From: Thermoplasmata archaeon
GTDB lineage: Archaea; Thermoplasmatota; Thermoplasmata; Lutacidiplasmatales; UBA184
NCBI GenBank assembly: GCA_030042815.1
Contig: JASHYY010000010.1
Location: 1 to 10,088 of the forward strand
Reading direction: 5' to 3'
DNA length: 10,088 bases
The notes beneath the pieces were generated by a model that was given only the letters and a program-made list of their open reading frames with translations, did no database searches and had not been told where the DNA came from. Position 1 is the first letter of the stretch. Each line of letters begins with the position of its first letter. The translations under genes and the position numbers were made by a program. Shown one piece after another: positions 1 to 6,126 of the stretch.

Positions 1-46
1 CGCTCTCACACAGCGAAGACCGCCGGTTCGAATCCGGCCGAGCCCA
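1..46 (+). tRNA. tRNA-Val (anticodon CAC), 3' portion, 5' end outside the window
   Basis: The anticodon stem 3' strand, a seven-base loop CTCACAC (5-11) with T33 and anticodon CAC (7-9), a five-base variable loop, and a perfect T-arm (GCCGG 22-26, loop TTCGAAT, CCGGC 34-38) are all present. The acceptor 3' strand CGAGCCC (39-45) and discriminator A (46) follow. CAC reads GUG, so this is a valine tRNA. CCA is not encoded (TGG follows), as is common in archaea. The 5' half (acceptor, D-arm) lies before the window, so introns and the full fold cannot be checked. Confidence 0.9.
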
Positions 47-113
47 TGGTTTCGCTCCGTCGAATCCGAGAGGGAGACGTGCCCCGAAGGGGGGTAGCGG
101 CTCCCGGCACGGT

Positions 114-153
114 AAAAAAAATAAGACCCCGCCCGGGGCGCGAGCCCCGGGCG
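114..153 (-). terminator. Hairpin plus T-tract terminator of the surface-protein gene
   Basis: Read on the minus strand, a perfect 10-bp stem (130-139 pairing with 144-153, four-base loop) is followed within about ten bases by a run of eight T (114-121, with more T just before it). It sits 26 bases after the stop codon of the surface-protein gene. The orientation fits only the minus-strand gene, because the plus strand shows A where a tRNA terminator would need T. Archaea mainly use T-tracts; the very GC-rich hairpin is an extra feature. Confidence 0.75.
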
Positions 154-179
154 AGGGAGCCCGAATCACCGATCGCCGG

Positions 180-2180
180 TCATGCCCTCCACGCCGCGAG
201 CGCGACGAGTGCGTTCGCGCTCAGCTCGGCGGATTGGCTCGCGAACAGCGTCGCCGCGCTCGAACCCTCCGGTTGGGCGCACTTGTGCACCTCCGTGGTG
301 ACGTGGTACGTGTACGTCACGGCCACGGTGGTCGCCCCCGACACGGTCCCTGACGCGGGGCTCGGACCGTAGTACTCGAGCACGCAGCCGTTGGCGAGCA
401 CCACTACGTCGCCCACCGTGTAGGAGTTGCTGCCCGAGAGACCGCTGAACCCGATCGAGGTCGGTGCGTCCGCGCTCTTCAGCGTCCCGCCGACCGTGAC
501 TTCCCACGAATCGCCCGACGGCAGGCCGGACTCCGAGAACGTCACCGAGTACGTCGCGAGCTTCGAGATGGTCGTCGCCACGCTGGCGCTCCCCCCGCTC
601 ACGGTCACGGAGCCGCTCGACGGGGAAGCTCCGTAGCCCGACGGCGCGGTGATGCTGTAGCTGTACGTCCCGTTCGGCTCGACGAAGACGATGTTCGTCC
701 CCGCGCTCGCGCTGAGCGTCTCTCCGTTCGCCTTCACCGACCACTGGTCCCCGCTCGGTGCACCGGTTTCGCTGAACGTCACCTTCCAACCGATGTTGTA
801 TGGGGCGACCCATCGGTTCGTGCCGGCCGCGGACGCGGGCTCGGAGAACGTGACCGCGGAGCCCGTCAGCGTCTGCCCTCCCTGGGGAGAGTACGGAACG
901 GAGGCCGAGTAGGTGTAGGTGCATCCGGGGGCCCCGAAGAAGTGCCACTGTCCGGCGCTGTTCGCCTGCTCGTAGTAGTTCGCGGAAGGGAACTCGGACC
1001 CGCTCGGACAGCTCTGCTGGAGCAGCACCGTGGCGCCCGCCGCCGCGGTTCCCGCGACGGTCGTCACGTTGCCCTCTAGGGAGACTGCCGGGAAGATCCC
1101 GTAGGTGAGCGACGGGCTCGAGCCGTCCGCGGTGTCCTGCCAGTTCCCCGGACCGCTGCGGTTGTCGCCGAGCTGGGGGAACGCGGAGAGCTCCAGGGTC
1201 GCCCCGCCGTACCCGAGGATCGGGAGGAGCCCGTTGCTGTTCGGCCCGATCGACACCTCGAGACGCGTCGACTGCGAGTACTCGTAGTCGCTCGCGGTCG
1301 GATTGACGATCTGAGCCCACTGGTTGACGGTCGCGTTGCCTCCGGCCTCGTTGGTGCTGCTGGTGAGGGAGCTCGACGAGTACTCGCCCGCCTCGGTCGA
1401 CGCCTCGAACGCCTCGGTGGTGGCGGCGGCCGCCGAGGGGACGACCGCGAAGTCGACGGCGTCTGCGCCCGGTACGGCGCCGACCGCCACTGCGACGGCA
1501 TCGAGTCCCGCGGCGATCGCCCAGGCCTCCCATTCGTTACCCGCGGTTCCCGAGCTCACGATGTAGCTGCCGCTGTCGCTCACGTTGATCCCGTCGTCGT
1601 AGGACGTGTAGATCGTCGTCTGGACGTGTCCGACCGGACCGTCGTACAGCGTGGCGATCATGTCCTCGAACCAAGCGAACGCCCAGAACCAGCCTCCGTT
1701 GTACGACTCGATCGGGGTCGTGGTCCCGGAGTCGGTGACGTTCAGCACGAGCGTCCAGCCGTTCACGGGCGTGTAGGTGTAGTACGAGTAGAGGAGGCTC
1801 GGACCCGTGCTGACGGATACCTCCTCGGCGTTCGCGAGGTTCATTCCCTGCCCGGTGAACGAGGAGTTCGACGGCAGTTGGTACTGGAACGAGTAGTTCG
1901 ACGTCGACGGGAGGAACGTGTAGCCGGTGTAGTCGGTCAGATAGATCGACCGGTTCCCGTCCCAGCCCGCCCAGTCGTAGTACGTCGGGTTCTGCGCGAC
2001 GTTCAGTCCCGTCTCGCCCGTCGGCCGGGTCGAGAAGTTCAGCACCGCCAGCGACCCGCAGACCATCAGGAGACAGATCCCGATGGCCCCGATCACCGCG
2101 ACCCTTCTTCGTCGACTCGGACCTCGTCGCGCGCTCGCCCTCGGATCGCTCGCCGTTCGTCCCTGGATTCCCCCTTCCAT
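180..2180 (-). CDS. Large secreted or membrane-anchored surface protein with tandem C-terminal beta domains
   Basis: This 666-residue protein has an Arg-rich N-terminus followed by one hydrophobic segment (about 27-48), so it is probably exported and anchored by an uncleaved signal, or cleaved after it. The rest is rich in Ser/Thr/Gly/Tyr/Asn and carries about ten N-x-S/T sequons (for example N76, N95, N105, N147, N199, N282, N340, N371, N503), as expected of an N-glycosylated archaeal surface protein. Residues 160-260 hold an aromatic and then Ala/Val-rich hydrophobic stretch. Two tandem domains end the protein, starting 'KVTFSETGAPSGDQW' (466-480) and 'SVTFSESGLPSGDSW' (545-559); I know this repeat from Thermoplasmata surface proteins. 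A 40-residue tail with Cys634 and a short hydrophobic helix (about 653-664) follows the last strand; there is no PGF-CTERM-type anchor. Start: ATG preceded by AGGGGGGA. I see no catalytic motif, so the function (adhesin, S-layer associated or exoenzyme) is unknown. Confidence 0.85.
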   Translation of the reverse strand: MEGGIQGRTASDPRASARRGPSRRRRVAVIGAIGICLLMVCGSLAVLNFSTRPTGETGLNVAQNPTYYDWAGWDGNRSIYLTDYTGYTFLPSTSNYSFQYQLPSNSSFTGQGMNLANAEEVSVSTGPSLLYSYYTYTPVNGWTLVLNVTDSGTTTPIESYNGGWFWAFAWFEDMIATLYDGPVGHVQTTIYTSYDDGINVSDSGSYIVSSGTAGNEWEAWAIAAGLDAVAVAVGAVPGADAVDFAVVPSAAAATTEAFEASTEAGEYSSSSLTSSTNEAGGNATVNQWAQIVNPTASDYEYSQSTRLEVSIGPNSNGLLPILGYGGATLELSAFPQLGDNRSGPGNWQDTADGSSPSLTYGIFPAVSLEGNVTTVAGTAAAGATVLLQQSCPSGSEFPSANYYEQANSAGQWHFFGAPGCTYTYSASVPYSPQGGQTLTGSAVTFSEPASAAGTNRWVAPYNIGWKVTFSETGAPSGDQWSVKANGETLSASAGTNIVFVEPNGTYSYSITAPSGYGASPSSGSVTVSGGSASVATTISKLATYSVTFSESGLPSGDSWEVTVGGTLKSADAPTSIGFSGLSGSNSYTVGDVVVLANGCVLEYYGPSPASGTVSGATTVAVTYTYHVTTEVHKCAQPEGSSAATLFASQSAELSANALVALAAWRA

Positions 2181-2372
2181 AGTCCCCCCTATCGATTTCG
2201 GCCGGACGTCGCGGAAAACCCTCGGGCGTGTTCGGCCCCCTTTTGGAACGCCGCACTGTGGGGGTCCGAGACCTCACCCGGCGGGGTCCCGACCACGCGC
2301 TCGTCGCGCGCAGTCCGCATTCCGTGACCTCGGCTCGCGCCGGGGTACCGTGGCCGCGTTATGGACTGGAAG
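2181..2372. other. Intergenic leader region of the surface-protein gene
   Basis: No convincing gene is present. On the minus strand it holds the purine-rich AGGGGGGA directly before the surface-protein start. No clear TATA element lies at the usual distance from that start; the nearest AT-rich element is ATTTTACTT at 2371-2378, which would imply a leader of roughly 165 bases. It is equally likely that the element belongs to the end of the sulfite-oxidase message. Confidence 0.4.
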
Positions 2373-2406
2373 TAAAATCTTCTTGACCTGACCGGTGCGG
2401 CCGGTC
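2373..2406 (-). terminator. Possible terminator downstream of the sulfite-oxidase-family gene
   Basis: On the minus strand the stem GACCGG/CCGGTC (2390-2395 with 2401-2406, five-base loop) is followed by a short ATTTTA tract (2373-2378), about 70 bases after the gene's stop. The stem is only six pairs and the T-run only four bases, so this is weak. The AT element could instead be the TATA box of the downstream surface-protein gene. Confidence 0.35.
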
Positions 2407-2474
2407 GCCCCTCGCGTTCCCCGGGATCGAGAGGCGGTTCGCGGTGCAGCGGCCCGCGCCGCGACGAGGGACTA

Positions 2475-3617
2475 TCACTCCGTGTCCGGGGGTCCGCCCG
2501 CGCGGACTTCCACCGGCACGCAGTGGATCGAGTTGTTGCCGAGTCCCCGGAAGTTCCACTCGGCCTGCGTCGGTTGCGTGTTGCCGAGTTCGTCGGTCGC
2601 CCGGACCCGCAGCACGTAGAATCCCGGTTCGGGCAAGCTCGTGAGGAGCTCCCAGTGGGTCCAAGCGTACCGAGAGCCCGGGGGATGTAGCCGGGCACTG
2701 AGCCACACCTCGCCGGCCGCCGTCGAGGGGCGGACGCTCACGTCGACCCGGACGATCGCGGCCTCTCCGGACCAGGCCGCGCCACGCAGGACGTGGGGAC
2801 CGGTCGCGAGGACCTGGCCTTCGCGGGGCCAGGTGAAGAGCGATTTCACCCGCATCGAGGTGGCCGGGACCTTCGGCTCGTCCGCCCTCTGGCCCTCGCG
2901 GATGTACGCGTAGGCCCGGGACCGAAAGTACCCGTCGAACGAGTGGTCGATCACCTCGATGCGGGTCAACCACTTCACGGACGCCATACCGTAGTATCCG
3001 GGAACGATGGCGCGCACGGGAAACCCGTGTGCCGGACGCAGCGGTTCCCCGTTCATCTCGTCGGCCAGCAGCGTGTCGGGATGCAGGGCCTTCCCGAGCT
3101 CGAGGCTCATTTCGTAGCGCAGCTCTTCGGCGAGGCCCGGCTCCCTTCCTTGGTCCGCTCCCTGGAGCACGACCTCTTTGGCCGACGGGCGCACGCCCAC
3201 CCGGTCGAGGACGGTCCGCAGCGGCACCCCGCGCCAGCGCCCGGTGCTGATCGCTCCGTGTCCCCAGAGGACCCCCTCGGGCTTCGGCCGCACCGTCGAG
3301 CGGCTGTTGCCGGCACATTCCATGGTCGCGACGACCTCGCGGTGGGGGAGCTGACGGAACTCGTCGAACGTCAGCACGAGGGGACGCTCGACGGTCCCGT
3401 CGATCGACAACCGCCACTCCTCGGCCCGGAGCTGGGGGACGGCGAAATGGCTTCGGATGAAGAACTTCTCCGTCGGGGTCGTCTCCTCCACCAGGGAAGG
3501 GAGAGAGGACTCCACGCACCGCGCGTCCGGGGTCGGCGCGCGCACTTCGAGCGGAAGGAACCGGGGGTCCGGAGCGGACCCCGCGGACGTGGACCGGCTC
3601 TTGGGGGGGCTCTCCAC
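2475..3617 (-). CDS. Sulfite-oxidase-family molybdopterin-dependent oxidoreductase
   Basis: This 380-residue protein matches the sulfite oxidase fold (molybdopterin domain, then Mo-co dimerisation domain). The Mo-ligand cysteine sits in 'MECAGNSR' (Cys101). Further family motifs are 'GRWRGVPL' (126-133), 'HGFPVRAIVPGYYG' (197-210) followed by 'SVKWL', and near the C-terminus 'WNFRGLGNN' plus His365. The dimerisation domain spans about 245-375. Known members oxidise sulfite to sulfate or act on sulfur compounds and pass electrons to cytochromes; the substrate here is inferred from family only. There is no Tat signal, membrane helix or haem domain, so it appears cytoplasmic, or the electron acceptor is a separate protein. 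The GTG start is chosen because AGGTGA lies six bases upstream and a TATA element lies about 43 bases upstream; the next reading frames give no family match. It is divergent from the small gene at 3804. Confidence 0.93.
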   Translation of the reverse strand: MESPPKSRSTSAGSAPDPRFLPLEVRAPTPDARCVESSLPSLVEETTPTEKFFIRSHFAVPQLRAEEWRLSIDGTVERPLVLTFDEFRQLPHREVVATMECAGNSRSTVRPKPEGVLWGHGAISTGRWRGVPLRTVLDRVGVRPSAKEVVLQGADQGREPGLAEELRYEMSLELGKALHPDTLLADEMNGEPLRPAHGFPVRAIVPGYYGMASVKWLTRIEVIDHSFDGYFRSRAYAYIREGQRADEPKVPATSMRVKSLFTWPREGQVLATGPHVLRGAAWSGEAAIVRVDVSVRPSTAAGEVWLSARLHPPGSRYAWTHWELLTSLPEPGFYVLRVRATDELGNTQPTQAEWNFRGLGNNSIHCVPVEVRAGGPPDTE

Positions 3618-3652
3618 GGTGGGTCACCTACCTTCGCGACGGGTAGCCGACC

Positions 3653-3667
3653 GGGGAATAAGTTTGC
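3653..3667 (-). promoter_or_regulatory. TATA-type promoter of the sulfite-oxidase-family gene
   Basis: The minus strand reads GGCAAACTTATTCCCC, an AT island in GC-rich DNA. With TATA core CTTATT (about 3657-3662), transcription would begin near 3634, leaving a leader of about 17 bases that contains AGGTGA (3624-3629) before the GTG start. The preceding GCAAA resembles a BRE. Confidence 0.6.
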
Positions 3668-3768
3668 CCGGGTTCTCAATGTCCGGCGATTTTCGGGCCG
3701 GCCACCGGCGGTGGTCGTCGCGCGGGGGCAGATTTTGCCGGGCACCTCCGGATTGTCGCGGTTCGGCA

Positions 3769-3777
3769 CGCTTATGG
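3769..3777 (+). promoter_or_regulatory. TATA-type promoter of the small His/Cys protein, nearly leaderless
   Basis: CGCTTATGG contains the same CTTAT core as other promoters of this window. Its centre lies about 30 bases before the ATG at 3804, so the transcript would start at or only a few bases before the start codon. This also argues against the in-frame ATG at 3774, which lies inside the TATA element. Confidence 0.5.
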
Positions 3778-3803
3778 AGGGGACGCCGTCCGGAGCGCCT
3801 GCT

Positions 3804-4088
3804 ATGCCGCTGTTCGTAGCCGAACACACGCACCCGGCCGACCGATGCCCTGCCCGCAACCCCCAGATCGCCGCCGGGCTCCTCGCGATCATCGCCAACG
3901 CGCCTTCGGCCGGTATCAAGATCCACGGCGACGCCGTGACCCGAAACCAACACCACCTCTACATCATCGCGGAGGCGGAGAACGAAGAGGCGGTCCGCAA
4001 GTACTTCGCCCCGTTCGGGCAGATGGGAACCCTGACGGTGAGCGGGGCATCCCACTGCGAAGAGGTCGTTCGGAGAGGCGCCTGCTGA
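3804..4088 (+). CDS. Small conserved-looking His/Cys-containing protein (94 residues)
   Basis: The family is not firmly recognised. The pattern is hydrophobic strand 'MPLFVAEH', helix around 20-32, strand 'GIKIHGDAV', strand 'HHLYIIAEA', helix 'EEAVRKYFAPF', strand 'GTLTVSGA', then 'SHCEEVVRRGAC'. This beta-alpha-beta-beta-alpha-beta order suggests a ferredoxin-like or dimeric alpha-beta-barrel fold, similar in size to DUF3303-type proteins (a remembered resemblance only). Cys15, Cys85 and Cys94 plus His8, His10, His41, His50, His51 and His84 are striking for so short a chain and could bind a metal or act as thiols. The start at 3804 fits the promoter at 3769-3777; an upstream in-frame ATG at 3774 is less likely. 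It is divergent from the sulfite-oxidase gene and convergent with the SHOCT protein, 40 bases away. Confidence 0.75.
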   Translation: MPLFVAEHTHPADRCPARNPQIAAGLLAIIANAPSAGIKIHGDAVTRNQHHLYIIAEAENEEAVRKYFAPFGQMGTLTVSGASHCEEVVRRGAC

Positions 4089-4128
4089 CCGGCGGCCCCC
4101 GGTAGCCGAACGGCCACGGACCGCTCCG

Positions 4129-4554
4129 CTAGGGAGCTCCGGGCCGTCGGCTCAGGTCCTGCATGATCTGGTCGTACTGCTCGCGAGTGATCTCCCCGCG
4201 GGCGTACCGCATCCGCGCCACCATGGCCGGGCGGTTGGGACCGTACCCCCCCGGCGGGTACTGCCGATAGTACCCTCGTCCGTACCGGCTCGCACGGGTG
4301 CTCCAGAACGCGACCCGGACGATGAAGAAAATGATGATCAGCACGAAGAAGAAGAAGAACAGGCCGCCGAAGAGCCCGAACCGGTAGGGCGACGGGCTGA
4401 CCCCGAAGAGCGCCGGGTAGGCCAGGGCCAGGAGGATGATGAGAGCGACCGCGATCAGGACGACCCCGATGATCACCGGAAGCCAGGGAAACCGCCGACG
4501 GGGGGGCTCGTAGGCGCCCCCTCCCGGTGGGTAGTATGGTCCGCTGCCGGTCAC
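4129..4554 (-). CDS. Two-helix membrane protein with C-terminal SHOCT motif
   Basis: This 141-residue protein starts with a Pro/Gly/Tyr-rich segment, then has two strongly hydrophobic helices (about 24-50 and 59-83, the latter with a run of Phe), an Arg/Tyr/Gly/Pro-rich linker (84-110), and a C-terminal short helical motif 'ARMRYARGEITREQYDQI' (113-130). This last part matches the SHOCT domain (short C-terminal, 'RYARGEIxxEEYxxx' type), which is thought to mediate oligomerisation or partner contacts. No enzymatic motif is present. GTG start with GGAGG three bases upstream. It is divergent from the metal operon and shares a 158-base promoter region with it, but no functional link is visible. 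Confidence 0.85.
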   Translation of the reverse strand: MTGSGPYYPPGGGAYEPPRRRFPWLPVIIGVVLIAVALIILLALAYPALFGVSPSPYRFGLFGGLFFFFFVLIIIFFIVRVAFWSTRASRYGRGYYRQYPPGGYGPNRPAMVARMRYARGEITREQYDQIMQDLSRRPGAP

Positions 4555-4583
4555 GGCCCTCCGCTTGTTCGACGCTGCGTTCC

Positions 4584-4595
4584 GGGATAAGAAAC
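4584..4595 (-). promoter_or_regulatory. TATA-type promoter of the SHOCT membrane protein
   Basis: The minus strand reads GTTTCTTATCCC, with the recurring CTTAT core. Its centre is about 35 bases before the GTG start, predicting a leader of roughly 9 bases that holds the GGAGG ribosome-binding site. Confidence 0.55.
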
Positions 4596-4658
4596 GTGGT
4601 CCCGCACCCGCGGGGGCGACCGGGACGAATCGGACCGTTCGCGGAGGACTAAGTTGGC

Positions 4659-4686
4659 ATATACCTAATAATTAGGATATACCTTA
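4659..4686. promoter_or_regulatory. Probable metalloregulator operator overlapping the operon's TATA box
   Basis: An AT-rich island in otherwise GC-rich DNA contains a perfect palindrome CCTAA-TAA-TTAGG (4664-4676). The octamer ATATACCT occurs twice, 18 bases apart (4659-4666 and 4677-4684). TTAGG-ATATA-CCTTA (4672-4686) forms a near-perfect second inverted repeat. TTAGG/CCTAA half-sites are the known core of DtxR/IdeR boxes. The second copy runs into the TATA element of the operon, whose first gene is a DtxR-type repressor, so autorepression by promoter occlusion is the natural reading. The assignment is inferred from position and half-site similarity. Confidence 0.65.
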
Positions 4687-4690
4687 TATT
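4683..4690 (+). promoter_or_regulatory. TATA box of the metal-uptake operon, leaderless start
   Basis: CTTATATT is the best TATA element in the window. Its centre lies about 26 bases before the ATG at 4713, so the transcript should begin at the start codon itself; no ribosome-binding site is seen before that ATG, as expected of a leaderless message. It overlaps the right edge of the operator. Confidence 0.7.
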
Positions 4691-4712
4691 GGTCCCCGTA
4701 GTGTGCCCTGCG

Positions 4713-5150
4713 ATGGAAGCGCTCCAGCGACTCACCCGGCGGCAGTTGGACGCGCTGCGGACCATCGGCCGCGCCGAGACGGCTCAGCGCGGAGCCTCCC
4801 TCAAGGAGATCGCGTCCGCGATGCGGATGACCCCGCCGTCGGCGCTCGGCCACCTGACGCCCCTCGAAGCGCTCGGACTGGTCGAGCGGCATCGGGGGAA
4901 GACCCGGCTTACTTCGAGGGGGCGGACGACCCTGCTCGAGTATCAGCGGCATCACCGCGTGGCGGAGACCCTGTTCGGGAGCCTGGGCCTTCCGCCCGAG
5001 GAGACGTGCGCGGCCGCCCGCGAGATCGACCTGGCGATCTCGCACCGAACCATCGAGGAGGTCTGTCGCGCCCAGCGACACCCCCTGTCGTGTCCCCACG
5101 GGGAACCCATCGCGCCGTGTCACGACGGCTCCCCGTCCCGATCCCACTGA
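4713..5150 (+). CDS. DtxR/MntR-family metal-dependent transcriptional repressor
   Basis: The 145 residues comprise a winged helix-turn-helix (about 5-70; recognition region 'SLKEIASAMRMTPPSALGHL', wing 'RHRGKTRLTSRGR') and a helical metal-binding and dimerisation domain (72-135). The family signature 'HHRVAETLF' (80-88), 'LGLPPEET', 'AISH' and 'HPLSCPHGEPI' (123-133) is present. It is MntR-sized: the C-terminal SH3-like domain of DtxR is absent. By hand alignment the ancillary ligands His81 and Glu85 are kept, the DtxR His98 position is Cys99, Asp13 matches MntR Asp8, but DtxR Cys102, Glu105 and His106 become Arg103, Asp106 and Leu107. The tail adds Cys127, His129, Cys136, His137 and His145. 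It probably represses its own operon when metal is abundant. The ATG at 4713 is chosen over the TTG at 4689 because the TTG lies within the TATA box. The binding-protein gene follows after 22 bases. Confidence 0.9.
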   Translation: MEALQRLTRRQLDALRTIGRAETAQRGASLKEIASAMRMTPPSALGHLTPLEALGLVERHRGKTRLTSRGRTTLLEYQRHHRVAETLFGSLGLPPEETCAAAREIDLAISHRTIEEVCRAQRHPLSCPHGEPIAPCHDGSPSRSH

Positions 5151-5172
5151 CGAACGCGAGGGAGGAACAACC

Positions 5173-6120
5173 GTGGAGCAAGGGCGTCGCAGGGTCCTCA
5201 CGCTCGCCGTGCTCGTCGTCGTGGTCGGCGGCATCACGGCCGAGGCGCTGACCAGCACGGCGCCGCCGCCGTTGACCTCCTCGACCGGACCGATCCGGGT
5301 CGTCGCCGCGGAGAATTTCTGGGGAAGCCTCGCGTCGCAGCTCGGCGGAAGCCAGACCACGGTCCTCAGCATCGTCACCGACCCGAACACCGACCCGCAC
5401 GAGTACGAGGCGAACGCTTCCACCGCGATCGCGATCACGGAGGCCCAGCTGGTCATCGTCAACGGGGTAGGGTACGACGACTGGGCGCTCCAGATCCTGG
5501 CCGCCGACGGGAATCCGAATCAGGTCGTCCTCAACGTAGGCGACCTCAACGGCGTGAGCGTCAACGGGGGGATCGTCACGGGGAACCCCCACCTGTGGTA
5601 CAATCCCGCCTACGTGAACCGCACCGTGGCCGCGATCTACTCCGACCTGGTTTCTCTGCGCCCATCGGACCGGTCGTATTTCCTTGCGAACTACGTGACG
5701 CTCAACGCCTCGCTCGCCGACCTCTATCAGCAGGCGGACAACATCCGGGCGACGTTCGCCGGGACCGAGGTGGCGTCGACGGAAAGCATCTTCGTCTACC
5801 TCGCCAACTACACCGACCTCGACCTGGTTTCGCCGCCCGCCTTCATGGAGGCGATCGCGGAGGGGAACGACCCTCCGGCCCAGAGCGTGGTGGAGTTCGA
5901 GGACCAGATCGAGAGTGGCCTCGTGAAGGTGCTCGTGTACAACGAACAGACCGTGACCCCGATCACCACGAACATGAAGGCCCTCGCCGCGCAGTACAAC
6001 GTGACGGTCGTCGGGATCACCGAGACCATCCAGCCGCCCAACTACTCGTTCGAGCAGTGGATGGGAGCCGAGTACCTGGCGGTCTACAACGCCCTGAACG
6101 CCCAGGCCCTAGGTCAGTGA
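5173..6120 (+). CDS. znuA: Metal ABC transporter substrate-binding protein (cluster A-I, ZnuA/TroA/PsaA family)
   Basis: This 315-residue extracytoplasmic protein captures a divalent metal and delivers it to the permease encoded two genes downstream. An Arg-rich start and hydrophobic segment (about 8-24) form a signal or anchor; no lipobox cysteine is seen. The two lobes carry 'DPHEYE' (74-79), 'NPHLWYNP' (138-145), 'STESIFVYLANY' (202-213) and 'VGITETIQ' (280-287). By position the ligands are His76, His140, Glu204 and Glu284. Known Zn proteins (ZnuA, TroA) use His at the third site, whereas PsaA-type Mn proteins use Glu there and Asp at the fourth, so Mn or Fe is as likely as Zn. The His-rich loop of many ZnuA proteins is missing. 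The GTG start is supported by GGAGG seven bases upstream. The zinc-type gene name is by family, not by proven metal. Confidence 0.92.
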   Translation: MEQGRRRVLTLAVLVVVVGGITAEALTSTAPPPLTSSTGPIRVVAAENFWGSLASQLGGSQTTVLSIVTDPNTDPHEYEANASTAIAITEAQLVIVNGVGYDDWALQILAADGNPNQVVLNVGDLNGVSVNGGIVTGNPHLWYNPAYVNRTVAAIYSDLVSLRPSDRSYFLANYVTLNASLADLYQQADNIRATFAGTEVASTESIFVYLANYTDLDLVSPPAFMEAIAEGNDPPAQSVVEFEDQIESGLVKVLVYNEQTVTPITTNMKALAAQYNVTVVGITETIQPPNYSFEQWMGAEYLAVYNALNAQALGQ

Positions 6121-6126
6121 TCCTCG

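Noticed and set aside
46..372. Plus-strand open frame beginning at the last base of the tRNA
   Set aside because: It starts on the tRNA discriminator base, runs through the hairpin/A-tract and antisense to the surface protein, and its composition is not protein-like.
166..1533. 455-codon minus-strand frame inside the surface-protein gene
   Set aside because: Arg/Gly-rich shadow of the real gene in another frame; no hydrophobic core pattern or family motif.
2793..3803. Long plus-strand frame running into the small protein at 3804
   Set aside because: It is antisense to the sulfite-oxidase-family gene; only the part after the ATG at 3804 has protein-like content and a matching promoter.
4689..4712. 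TTG start adding eight residues to the metalloregulator
   Set aside because: The TTG is part of the TATA box, and the promoter spacing predicts transcription beginning at the ATG at 4713.
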